Made by a program: the position numbers and the translations under genes. This document shows, one piece after another, positions 1-9,923 of a stretch of 64,000 nt of DNA. The notes below the pieces were generated by a model that did no database searches, was not told the DNA's origin, and was given only the letters and a program-made list of their open reading frames with translations. Within the stretch, counting starts at the first letter, position 1; each line of letters starts with the position of its first letter. The stretch is from Poa pratensis (lineage: Eukaryota; Streptophyta; Magnoliopsida; Poales; Poaceae): contig CAMZMU010000040.1 of assembly GCA_947311845.1 (NCBI GenBank), positions 51,793,557 to 51,857,556 on the forward strand. The letters run 5' to 3'.

Positions 1-11
1 GCACGGTTGTA

Positions 12-146
12 CTCACTCGGTTTCTAAATATAAGATGTTTTAATTTTTTTACATGTATCTAGACACGTTTATTGTGTATGTTCAGCCTCCATATCTAGAT
101 CACACTTGAAATATCTAAAACATCTTATATTTAGAAACGGATGGAT
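12..146. mobile_element. Stowaway-type MITE
   Basis: The ends are inverted repeats (left ctcactcggtttctaaatat, right the complement of atccatccgtttctaaatat) and the element is flanked by TA on both sides (10-11 and 147-148). This is the standard form of a Tc1/mariner-derived Stowaway MITE in grasses. It has no coding capacity. It would sit in the first intron of the phosphatase-like gene if that gene continues to the left. Confidence 0.85.
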
Positions 147-150
147 TAGG

Positions 151-526
151 TTGTTTCCTTCTAGTCATATATATTTTGTAAACTTTGCTTAATATTTTTG
201 CTGACTGTACGTTGCAGTTTACGTCCGTACTGGCATATTCCATTGGCATTGAACAAGATACGTTTTCAACAAAAAAAAAAGCTATTAATATATCGTTGGG
301 GTTTGCCGACTACTGCTCTAAAAGTATATTGTAGTAGTAGTAGTAGTTGCCACGTCTTTCTTGTCATGCCAGTAGGCAACTGCCAACTTTACACAATACT
401 CGCTCTAAGATAACTTTGCCGGCCACCTTGCGTGAATCATCGAACTATAGTCTTGGACTCTTGGTCCAAGATACCAGCATCCAAGAAAGCATAATCCCTT
501 GTTAGCTAGTAGTTCCTACTTGTCAC
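151..526 (+). repeat. Diverged direct repeat, copy 1
   Basis: This segment is repeated at about 1392-1739 in the same orientation. Shared blocks include cattggcattgaacaagata, tttgccgact, actcgctctaagataac and ggtccaagataccagcatcc. Both copies are interrupted by small indels. The pair brackets the phosphatase-like first exon and its promoter, so it probably marks an old local duplication. Confidence 0.75.
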
Positions 527-1009
527 TTTCCTAGCATTATTATCCATGGATCGACCAGGATCACGGTGACCGCTACGCTAGCTGTGGCACATCAAGCAAG
601 TACAGGATACAATTCCGGGAGGGATTTGCTAACGATCAATCAGCTGATTTTTTTTCCTAGAAATCAATCACGTTTAATCTATCTTCTTTGCCAACTCCGA
701 TGACGATAGTACTGAAGTCGAGCGAGGCTATCTCGGTGGACGAGTTCGGAATTCGGATCACGAGGCACAACTTGCTAACGACTCACTAAGGTGTGTTTAT
801 CAAATGATGTCGGGCCATTGTATCTAGATCTAGGTCCTCGAGACATTTCTTTCTTTTTTTGCGGGGGAGACATTTCGGTTTATTGACAAGGTAAACAACG
901 TAAACTCTTGAACGTACTTGAACTTCTCTTTCGGGACGGACGTAGAGTTGGGCAAATATTTTAAGCAGCACGTACGTCGAAGTGCAGAAGAACATGAACA
1001 TATAAGTAC

Positions 1010-1171
1010 CTGCTGCGGCGTCTGGCCGTCGGCGTCGTCGGGCACGGAGAGCGTCGTCCTCGGCCCCGGCCGCTCGTACGGCGAGGTCACGGCGCGAGAG
1101 GCCGGGAGCAAGGACAAGGTGGAGGCGGCGAGAAGGATGAGGACCAGTACGACTGTCCTCCCCGTTGCCAT
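1010..1171 (-). CDS. Purple acid phosphatase-like gene, first exon only (partial)
   Basis: The ATG is at 1171-1169 and the exon reads to a splice donor (cag|gtactt) at 1010. It encodes 54 residues: a hydrophobic signal peptide (about 1-27, ending in PASRA), then SPYERPGPRTTLSV, an acidic stretch and TPQQ. The order 'YxRPxPRxTLS ... Asp-rich ... TPQQ' followed by a splice site matches the N-terminus of plant purple acid phosphatases (PAP18/22 type), whose next residues are normally VHIS. These are secreted binuclear-metal phosphatases. No metal-ligand motif is present here because those lie in later exons. No further PAP exon is visible between 1 and 1000, so the rest is either left of the window or lost. 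If unspliced, the frame stays open to 830 (113 aa) with non-PAP sequence. The family call is recognition by eye. Confidence 0.5.
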
Positions 1172-1225
1172 GGTGATAAGAACGGATGCTGCGAACTACT
1201 GGAGAGAACGGCACAACACGAACGA

Positions 1226-1245
1226 GCTATATAAGTATATATAAC
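1226..1245 (-). promoter_or_regulatory. TATA box of the phosphatase-like exon
   Basis: On the minus strand the run ttatatatacttatatagc lies 55-75 bases before the ATG at 1171, a normal distance for a plant core promoter with a short 5' UTR. It supports the gene as once expressible. No other promoter element was assigned. Confidence 0.55.
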
Positions 1246-1391
1246 AGGAACTATATATGTACGTACGTGGTAAAGCATCAGTGAAACACAGTGCTATTGG
1301 ATGTGTTCGCTGACTTTTGAATGTTAGGTCCAGCTAGCTAAGCTTCGGGTGACTTGTCTATACACAACATATATAATAATTACCTTTGTAT

Positions 1392-1739
1392 GTTGCTTCC
1401 TTCTAGTCATGCTATTGCTTAAAAATTTGCTGACTAGCTTGACCATACAAAACAACTACCCATATTTAATGTACGTTGCATTTTATGGACTGGCATATTC
1501 CATTGGTATTGAACAAGATACGTGTTTTAACAAAAAAAAATGCTTTTAGTATGTCGTTGAAGGTTTGCCGACTGTTGCTAAAAATATATGTACTAGTTGC
1601 CACGTTATTTGTTGCAACTGCGAACTTTACACATTATACTCGCTCTAAGATAACCTTGCGTGAATCTAACTATATTATTGGTCCAAGATACCAGCATCCA
1701 GGAAAGCATATCCCTTGTTTGCTAGTTCTTACTTGCCAC
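1392..1739 (+). repeat. Diverged direct repeat, copy 2
   Basis: Partner of the repeat at 151-526. It begins with ttgcttccttctagtcat and ends near gctagttcttacttgccac. It lies upstream of the phosphatase-like promoter, whereas copy 1 lies inside the presumed first intron. Confidence 0.75.
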
Positions 1740-1944
1740 GTGTCCAGACCCGCGAAAACCCGAAACCCACCGGCCCAACCTGTTAAACACGACACAACCC
1801 ACGTCGCTGTTGCGCGCATCTCAAAGACGACCGGCCGAACAGAAAAACGTGCGTGAACGAAATGAATCACAGCTAGCTGTGAATTAGCAGAAACCTAGAT
1901 ATATCGATGAAAATGCGACGTCGGAAAATAGTAATGAAGATTGC

Positions 1945-2064
1945 ACCATAATCGGTAACATCAAGCCAAATGTGAAAGAAATGGCTGCTCCGATAAAATA
2001 GTACCATAATCGATCGGTAACATTAAGCCAAATGGGAAAGAAATGGCTACTCCGATAAAATAGT
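1945..2064. repeat. Two-copy tandem repeat, ~60 bp unit
   Basis: Units 1945-2002 (58 bp) and 2003-2064 (62 bp) both run from accataatcg to gataaaatagt. They differ by a few substitutions and a 4-base atcg expansion in the second unit. Confidence 0.9.
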
Positions 2065-3356
2065 GTCAAAAACTAGTTGAAACATTAAGAATGCATACAT
2101 CTAAAAAAGACACAAATGGGAAGGGAAAAAAGAAAAAATGCTCACCAAAGTGTTCGGCGACTCGCAACAGCAGAAACAACCGCCACCAACGGCAACATCT
2201 GTACTGCTAAAAATGTTCTCCAGTAGTGACGTCTCCAAAAGCGAACAATGCACAAACGTCGTTATGCCAGACTCGAATCTAACCAGCCAAGTCAGATCAT
2301 GGGTCTTCACCAGGCAGGAAGTCCGAGTAATCTCTAGACAATGTCTTTATTAAGGAACCCACTAGAAGTCTGTCATCGTCAAGTACTACTAACGAAGGTC
2401 AGACCTAATATGTTCACCCCGGAGATAACAACTCGGTACACGAAAAGCGCCATCCAAATAAAGTCACCCTATATTGTCACCCCCACTTATCGATAACATT
2501 ATCGCAATGCACCGGTCATCAGACTCACAGTTGCCACACGCGCGGTTGGACACGGACATCGTCACGCAAACTAAATTGTATCCGCACAGCGTGTTATGAA
2601 GCATCGTATTCTGGCAATCTGAGATCCCCACCATCTCCATCAATCAGCGGTCTCGAACTCGACATGAGCATTGGGATCTGCTCGCCGTCCGAGTGCACCA
2701 GCCATGACGTACATGCCTTAGCTAGCACCATGGTAATCGTGGTCAACGTGTCCAATGGTGCCGGTGAAAAGCCGCGTTTCGTGTCACCTAGACTCGCAGC
2801 CAATGGCGGCGTCGTGTCTGAGGTCATTCTGGGGTCAAACTAGGGCACTAAACTTCACGCCCAACTGCCCAAGCCCAACGCCCCGTGTGGATGCTAGTGA
2901 CACTCATCCCGTCATCCAGAGGCGCGCTACATGTTGCACACCGGCAGCCAAAAAGATCGGCCATGACACTGCTACTACCTAAGAACCGTGCGAGGTTTTT
3001 GGTGGCGGCTGTAGGGGCGCCTCCATAGTCGCAATATGGTGGGCAAATGTTGTGGAAATGAGGTTTATGCATGCAAAAGGATGAATGAAAAAGCAAAGAA
3101 AAAAATTAGAGAGTTCAGTTCTTGAGGAGTAGGTGGCAACCTCCCAAACCCCTCAAAATACTGAGAGTTATGTTTAGAAATTTGGTATTATTAGGGATAT
3201 TAGAACTAAACCAAAGAGGAACCCTCTCACGACCTGGGCATTTTTTGGCCGTCCAATCGCGCCATTTGGCTGTTTCAGGCCGTTTGATGCCCTTCACATC
3301 CCAAGTTGGGCCAGTTATCCCTAGAAGATGCTACTCTGCGGATCGAGTAGGCCTTC
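2065..3356. other. Intergenic stretch without a recognised gene
   Basis: No convincing gene was found. A plus-strand open stretch of about 80 codons ends at the TAG near 2840, but it lacks a recognisable domain, a clear start and splice signals. The sequence may be a decayed gene or transposon remnant. Confidence 0.4.
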
Positions 3357-3787
3357 TGTGGTGAACTGGGCCTCGATAGGGCCCATTAACCTGGTTACTC
3401 CTTGATTCAGATCGAGAAAACAAAAGCAGGGGCCGACGCAATGCTGTATGGAAGGAGAAGGCGATGCGGCCACACCGGCCGAAGTGGCGTGTCATGGGCT
3501 CCTCGGCCCATGGGCCTACTGTTGGGCCGACCCAACAGCCACGCCGCGACCGTCGACCCAACAGTCGCTACGCTGGAGCAGACTGGACACGCTGACTGCT
3601 TAAGGAGGAGATCGACATTGGGATTGGCATCGAAGATCAGACACCTGAACCCGGCTCTACTCCTGTATCCCCAATTTTGTACCCTACTCTCCCTCCCGGC
3701 TCTGTAATCCTCCCTCCTGCTTGTTGAATCCTGTACCCGAACCAGATATCGTGTGAGTTAAATCGAATCAGAGGTTAAGGCGTAACA
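3357..3787 (+). repeat. Probable 5' LTR of the gypsy element
   Basis: The right end is fixed by ...gtaaca at 3787, three bases before the primer binding site. The left end (tgtggtgaac at 3357) is only the nearest suitable TG start and is a guess. The region contains short promoter-like and pyrimidine-rich tracts, as LTRs do. Confidence 0.4.
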
Positions 3788-3790
3788 TTC

Positions 3791-3802
3791 TGGTATCAGA
3801 GC
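3791..3802 (+). promoter_or_regulatory. Primer binding site (tRNA-iMet)
   Basis: tggtatcagagc is the standard plant retrotransposon primer site complementary to the 3' end of initiator tRNA-Met. It primes minus-strand cDNA synthesis and marks the end of the 5' LTR. Confidence 0.9.
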
Positions 3803-3813
3803 CATCGCGATCT

Positions 3814-4795
3814 GTGCAGGAAATCATGGTGGAACTAGAGCTAAAGGATCAGATCGCGGATCTCATGTCCATGATCCGCGATCAGACCGCCAAGATCGAC
3901 GGCATCTCGGGCACAGTTGAGGCGATGGAGACCAAGATCGAGACGTTGGACGAGATCGGGCCGGCGCTGAAGGATTTGGCGCTGTGGCGGCCAGCGATGG
4001 ATCAAGCCGTGGGGGCGCTACGAGCGGATCTCGGCGATCTTCGGCTTTGCGTTGACCGCATCACCAACCCCAACCCGAGCACGCCGCCGGCAACTTCGGC
4101 GACCTCACCGACTGCGATCTCCGCCGATCTGCGGCCGGAGGCGGCGAATCGGCGTCCTAGTGACGAGGGACATCACGAGCCAGGTGGCCACCGCTTCGAG
4201 CAACATAATCGGGGTTCGTTGATGGAGGCTCTCCCTCTCACAACCCCGAACAAGAGTACGTACGATTTCCCTTCTTCCTCTGCAATTCAGTCACCGCGAG
4301 AGAGAGAGGAGGCGAGGGGAGGCAAAATTCCTCGGATGGATTGCCCTGGTTTTGATGGGGAAGGGCCATTGGAGTGGAAATTGAAGTGTGAATCATGTTT
4401 TATAGTGTGTCGGGTTGATCGTGAAGTGTGGGTGGATACGGCGGTGGTGTACTTCACCGGGGAGGCGGCGTTGTGGTTGCAGTGGACTGAGGCTCACCTC
4501 GTGGCTCGGTCGGGGAGGAATTTGTTCTAAAGGTGTGTGAAAAATTCAGACAAAGGGAATTCGAGCAACTGCTGCGGCAGTTCTCTCGTATTCGTCAGAC
4601 GGAACAGTGGCGGAGTATGTTTGAGTGTTTAACACATCCATGAACAGCTTGATTGCGCACCACAAATCATGGGATCCTCTGTACTTTGTGACTCATTTTG
4701 TTGATGGTCTTCGTCACGACATCCGTGCCGTGGTGATGATTCAGCAACCCAAAGATCTCGATACTGCCGCATCTTTGGCTTGCTTGTAGGAAGAG
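3814..4795 (+). pseudogene. gag of the gypsy element, frameshifted
   Basis: The first 238 codons (3814-4530) are open: an N-terminal coiled-coil-like region of about 100 residues, a proline/serine/threonine-rich linker, and the start of the retrotransposon gag fold (DCPGFDGEGPLEWKLKCE, then VYFTGEAALWLQW). The frame is lost near 4520. Gag-like sequence continues in other frames to about 4790. Gag would form the cytoplasmic virus-like particle. The break means no full-length product. Confidence 0.8.
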
Positions 4796-4798
4796 GCT

Positions 4799-5536
4799 AT
4801 GGGACTGGCGCGTGAAGGATGGCGCCCGAGTGCGGGAGCGAGCAACCCAGCCCGTGCGATACCGCGCACGGCCATGCCGCTACCGCCACCACCACCAGTG
4901 AGGAGGCCTCCAGGACAACAAGCGGGCGGTGTACCACCTACGGGTGCTCGCCACGATGATCGCCGAGGCGTGGCCAGCGCCCAAAACCCAAGCACTGATG
5001 AGAAGGTGCAGGCGATGAGGGCATATAGGGGAGCCCGAGGGCTTTGCTATACGTGCGGCAAAAAATATGGCTGTGATCACATATGTGGTCGTACGGTTCA
5101 GCTCCATGTTGTCGAGGAGCTGCTCGGTTTGCTCTCGAATGGGAAGGACTCAGATTCCTCATTCGAGGAAGTGGCCGCCGATTTGTGTGTGATTTCTCAG
5201 GCAGCTTTGCAAGGGGCAGAGGCGCCACAAACTGTGCGACTGAAAGGAAAAGTTCATGGCCGGGATGTGTTGATGTTGGTGGATTCTGGAAGTACCCACA
5301 GCTTTATTAGTGAAGTTATTGCGGCAGGGTGGCCTGAAATCCGGCGGGGTCGCTTGATGCAAGTGAAAGTGGCAGATGGTGGAACACTGAAATGTGATCT
5401 GGAGGTGCCCAATTGTTCTTGGAGTGCGCAAGGGGAAGAATTCACCACCACACTTCGGCTATTTCCTCTGGGATGCTATAAATTTATTCTGGGTATGGAT
5501 TGGCTGCAAAGCATTGGTTCTATGGCTGTTCACTAG
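4799..5536 (+). pseudogene. Zinc knuckle and aspartic protease of the gypsy element
   Basis: The frame opens in the gag tail and contains a knuckle-like CYTCGKKYGCDHIC. An aspartic protease domain follows with active site LVDSGSTHSFI and the late FILGMDWL motif. The protease matures the Gag-Pol polyprotein. The frame is the same as the reverse transcriptase ORF downstream, but a TAG at 5534-5536 and a second TAG at 5615-5617 separate them. The knuckle differs from the usual CX2CGxxYxPGHxC spacing. Confidence 0.8.
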
Positions 5537-5635
5537 GGTGTGAAGCAATTGGCGTTTCAGCATCATGGGAAATTGGTTCAACTTCAGGGTGTGACAGCTG
5601 ACACTTCTTCTTGCTAGGAAATTTCTGTCAGCCAG

Positions 5636-8239
5636 TTGGAAACTATGGTGGAAGGGCATGCAATTTGTCAGTTGGTGCAGTTGCGAGAGATCAAAGAAAT
5701 GGAGCACCAGGAGCCTTGTCCAGAACCAATTCAAGAATTGTTGACTCAATTTGCCACATTGTTTGAGGAGCCTCAGGGCTTACCACCAAGGAGAGCCTTT
5801 GATCATAAGATTTCATTGCTGCCAGGATCAAAACCTGTGAATCTGAGGCCATATCGCTACAACCCGGAACAAAAAGATGAGATCGAAAAGAAAATTCGAG
5901 AAATGCTGCAACAAGGCATCATTCAGTTCAGCACAAGCCCATTTGCCTCTCCAGTGTTGTTAGTGCAGAAGAAAGACTGTACATGGAGGTTCTGCATCGA
6001 TTTTCGGTATTTGAATGCACTGACCATCAAAAACCGTTATCCACTTCCTGTGATCGATGAACTTCTTGATGAATTGTCGGGAGCAGCTTGGTTTACCAGC
6101 CTTGACCTTCGGGCTGGCTACCACCAGATACGTATGGCAGAAGGGGAGGAACACAAAACCGCCTTCCAGACGCACCAAGGGCATTATGAGTTTCGAGTGA
6201 TGCCCTACGGCCTCACCGGTGCATCGGCAACATTTCAGAATGCGATGAACACAATCTTTGCCCCACTCTTGCGCCGCTCAGTGCTGGTATTCATCGATGA
6301 TATTCTGATTTATAGCCGTACTTTGGAAGAACATAAGGAACATCTGAAGGCAGTGTTTCAACTCCTGGCCGAGCACCAATTGAAGGTCAAATACTCCAAA
6401 TGTACTTTTGCCCAGCCACAGTTGAATTACTTGGGACATATCATCTCGGCTGCTGGCGTGTCTACTGACCCTAAAAGTATAGAGGCAGTGAAGAAATGGC
6501 CTGTGCCACTCAATGTAAAGGATTTGAGAAAATTATTGGGTTTCACTGGCTATTATAGGAAATTTATTGCTCACTATGGACTTATCAGCCGGGTGCTCAC
6601 ATATCTGCTCAAGAAAAATGAGCTGTTCATTTGGACCCAAGAACATCAGGCAGCATTTGATACCTTGAAAAATGCGTTGATCACAGCCCCAGTGCTGGCT
6701 CTCCCTGACTTCAAACAGACCTTCGTGGTTGAAACAGATGCTAGTGACAAGGGTATTGGAGCAGTATTGATGCAAAACCATCATCCTCTAGCATACTTGA
6801 ACAGAGCATTGGGTCCTCGCCTTCGTGGTCTATCGACATATGAAAAGGAGAGTCTAGCTATACTTCTGGCAGTCGACAAGTGGCGTCCATACTTGCGGCA
6901 GTCTCCTTTTGTGATCCGTACTGATCAACGAGCGTTGGCACAATTGGATGAACAACGTCTCACTACTCCATGGCAGCAAAAGGTGATGACCAAGTTGTTG
7001 GGCTTGCAGTATGGCATCGAGTACAAGAAAGGAACCACAAATCAGGTGACTGATGCTCTGTCCAGGCACCCAGCCTTTGAGCTGGCTGAAGTTCTTGCTA
7101 TCACAGTTGGCACTGCGGAGTGGCTTAAGGACATCAGTGCCGGTTATGCTACTGATGCTGTCACCCAGAAAATGGTGATGCAACTCAAACAGGGGAGTGC
7201 CACCAGTGAACACTTGGTGTGGGATGGACCACTGCTGCGCTACAAGCGACGCATCTGGGTGGGTGCCAACACAGCTATGCAACAACAAATTCTGCAAACA
7301 TTGCATGGTGGGGCAATTGGTGGCCACTCTGGTGTGCACGCAACACTTCAGCGCGTGCGGCAGTTATTTGCATGGCCGCGTATGGGAGCTGTGGTGCAGA
7401 AATTCGTGGAGGACTACTCGGTTTGCAAGCAAGCGAAACCGGAGCACGTCAAGTACCCAGGATTGCTAAAACCTCTAGCTGTTCCTGATGAGGCATGGCA
7501 AGCGGTGTCATTGGATTTTGTTGAGGGTTTACCTCGTTCTGCTCGCTTCAATTCAGTACTGGTTGTGGTGGATAAATTGACGAAGTATGCCCATTTCTTG
7601 CCACTATCTCATCCTTTCACCGCAGCTATGGTGGCGCAATCCTATATTGATAACGTTTTCAAGCTCCATGGGATGCCACAGGCATTGATCTCCGACAGAG
7701 ACCGGGTGTTCACTAGCCAGTTCTGGCAAAGCTTGTTCAGGTTATCTAAAACTGAAATGAAAATGAGCACCGCTTACCACCCCCAGACTGACGGACAAAC
7801 GGAGAGGGTGAATCAGTGCCTCGAGACATACTTGCGCTGTTTCGTCAGTTCTTGTCCTTCACAGTGGAGCAAATGGTTGTCTCTAGCCGAATTCTGGTAC
7901 AACACATCGTACCATACAGCCATCAAGACCTCACCATTTCAGGCTCTTTACAATCATGCTCCTCGCTATTTGGGTGTTACTGATGCATCTATCCCAGTGG
8001 TGAAAGATTTGCAGGAGTGGCTTCAGGGACGCCAACCGATGACGGCGGTGTTACGACAACATCTGCATCGTGCCAATACCAGGATGAAGCAATTCGCCGA
8101 TGCCAAGCGTTCCGAGCGCGCCTTCCAGGTGGGCGACTGGGTGTATTTGAAGTTGCAGCCGTACGTGCAGACCTCGCTCGCTCTTCGCTCCAATGCCAAG
8201 CTGGCCTTCCGCTACTTCGGGCCATTCAAGGTGGGCGAC
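5636..8239 (+). pseudogene. Reverse transcriptase / RNase H / integrase of the gypsy element
   Basis: An uninterrupted frame carries the RT palm (FCIDFRYLNALT, SLDLRAGYHQIRM, catalytic VFIDDILIYS). It continues with RNase H (VVETDASDKGIGAVLMQ and the DALSR end) and integrase. In integrase the DDE residues are visible (VSLDFVEG; ISDRDRVFTS; YHPQTDGQTERVNQ). The N-terminal HHCC finger is damaged: HGGAIGGHSGV is followed by VEDYSVCKQAK, where Tyr stands at the usual first Cys. After FGPFKVGD the frame runs into unrelated sequence (to 8374). Pol copies and inserts the element. This copy is inactive because of the upstream stops and the missing 3' end. Confidence 0.9.
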
Positions 8240-8281
8240 CTCATGGAAATATGGAATCCGCTACTTCCATATTTCCATGAG
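8240..8281. repeat. Perfect 17-bp palindrome at the retrotransposon breakpoint
   Basis: Arms ctcatggaaatatggaa (8240-8256) and ttccatatttccatgag (8265-8281) are exact inverted repeats around an 8-base loop. The first arm begins at the last base that still looks like gypsy integrase. Confidence 0.9.
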
Positions 8282-9310
8282 GCACCAAAAAATGATAACT
8301 TCAGTACCGCGAAGATTGATGCAAGGTTGCTAGCTAACTTCCCTCAAATTTCATGTTTCTTAAAAGCTTACTAATTCTATATTTTTGCTTACAGGGAAGA
8401 GACCTACGAGTCTAGAGCATCGCCTTCTTTCGTGTTCTCCGTTGAAAGAAAGGGTGGCGGTAACATTTCTGTTGGTGATGGCGGTAGGGTTTAGTTCCTA
8501 TCAGCTCACGGCGAACACAATAAAGACTTCGCCACCGATCCAACATTCCTGTAAGGTACAACTCGCCCTTTCTCCTCCCTCTTGTTCGGGTTCAACTTGA
8601 GGAGAAGTAATCTAATTGCAGGTGCCCACTTGTGTGAGCCCGGTACTTCTGTTTTTCCATTTTAAGGGTTTGAAATGTTCAGAGAAGTGGGTCAAACAAG
8701 TCCAGTTTGGCCATCTTAAATTATGCCGCAGTGGAAGTAAAATATTTTTCTTTCTTATGTCAATCAGTAGACCTTCAACTGATCTGTGGTGAAATTCTTT
8801 GGTATTTATCGCTCTTTTGTCAATGACCATGAATTGCATCTGTAATGTTTAGAAAAAATATATAGAGACCGACCAATTCCGTCACAGTACATTTGACTGG
8901 GCAGTGTAATTTGGACTTAAGAATTGCAAGCGCGGATTTGTTGTTAAGAAACTCTCTAGATTTTTGTGTGGATTCCCAAAACGATATTGTTCAAGAGGTT
9001 ACTCTTACTTCAATTGCAAGAAAATCACTTAGAAAGTGTCACATTCTCATTTTCAAAATTGTTAGTTGGAGGAAAGATTTTCTACATCTCACTCTCTTCC
9101 TGTATATGTATCTCATTCATTTTATTTGGGTGACTTTGTTGAAGCTTGGATCCAAATGCCCTGTTCGAATCAAGATTTGATGAACATCGTTTTATATAAC
9201 ACAATTTGCGAACCAGGCTACTTTGGAAGCTGGGGTTCATGCTAGATGATCTTTCATATGTCATACCTCAATTTATTTACGACAATTACTATCACTCTAT
9301 TGCAACAATT
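8282..9310. other. Unassigned sequence between gypsy breakpoint and Helitron end
   Basis: There is no gene I can support. A pyrimidine tract with an AG (ctatatttttgcttacag, near 8394) precedes a GC-richer patch (8395-8620) that could be an exon remnant; no domain was recognised. The rest is AT-rich. If the Helitron end at 9344 is real, part of this stretch is Helitron body. Confidence 0.35.
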
Positions 9311-9344
9311 GACGGGCGCGGTAACGCACGCCATCATGATCTAG
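9311..9344 (+). mobile_element. Helitron 3' terminus (5' end not found)
   Basis: An imperfect GC hairpin (gggcgcg gtaa cgcacgcc) is followed ten bases later by CTAG and then T, the form of a Helitron 3' end inserted between A and T. A matching TC start could not be identified upstream, so the element's length is unknown. Confidence 0.45.
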
Positions 9345-9345
9345 T

Positions 9346-9923
9346 AAGAAGTTAAGTTAGAGGAAAGGCTAGACCCGAATAGCTACGGCAGACCCAAATA
9401 GCAGCGGACCCATCTCATGACCGACCCCAACATTCCAGCAAAAAACATGACACAAGCGAATGAAAAAATAATTTTATGCAGTAGCACAAAACAATTCACT
9501 TAACAAGAGGAACCCTAACCGATGCGTTAGAATTTGCTCGGCCAGTCAATACAGCGACAATGTGCACCCGTGAGGTCGCAAAAAGTAACGCAAACATAAT
9601 TACATTTGGATGTACAATATGAGCCTAAAGCTAACCTACATACAGCAACGATAAGTTACTTTATACTTTTCTATAACAAATCAAAGGACACTACCTATCA
9701 CTTTTATAGAAAAAAGATCCAGAAATCCCACCAAACAGTCTGCCATTCCCTGGTTGGTGTTCCGTCGCAAAAAAGGAGACTGAAGTTCAGTTGGAGCAAT
9801 TTTCTGACATGAACAAGCAGTTACCTGTGATGTTCAAGCCCAACTATGTTCATATTTGCAGATCAAGGACAATGGCAGCAGAGTCACCAATCTCGTCGTA
9901 GCGAATAATATATGACCTTTTTC
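9346..9923. other. 3' flank of the CNGC gene
   Basis: No separate gene is visible. The part next to 9923 should hold the 3' UTR of the minus-strand channel gene; its end could not be placed. Confidence 0.4.

Larger units (their letters stand above)
3357..8239 (+). mobile_element. Ty3/gypsy LTR retrotransposon, 3'-truncated
   Basis: Order of parts: LTR-like leader, tRNA-Met primer site, gag, protease, reverse transcriptase, RNase H, integrase. This order (integrase last) is diagnostic of Ty3/gypsy. Gag is in frame 1 and pol in frame 2, with several disablements. Coding similarity stops at residues FGPFKVGD near 8239, exactly where a palindrome begins. The C-terminal tail of integrase, the polypurine tract and the 3' LTR are missing, and no second LTR was found downstream. 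The left boundary is uncertain because there is no second LTR to compare. The integrase and PBS type suggest a chromovirus-like lineage, but the diagnostic C-terminus is absent. Confidence 0.85.

Noticed and set aside
2594..2842. Open stretch on both strands, possible small gene
   Set aside because: No recognised domain, start context or splice structure; other frames are equally open.
8375..8400. Candidate 5' end of the Helitron that ends at 9344
   Set aside because: The TC-like start is preceded by T instead of A and lacks support from a flank or relative.
8282..9400. 3' LTR of the gypsy element
   Set aside because: No segment resembling 3357-3787 is present downstream, so the 3' end is considered lost.
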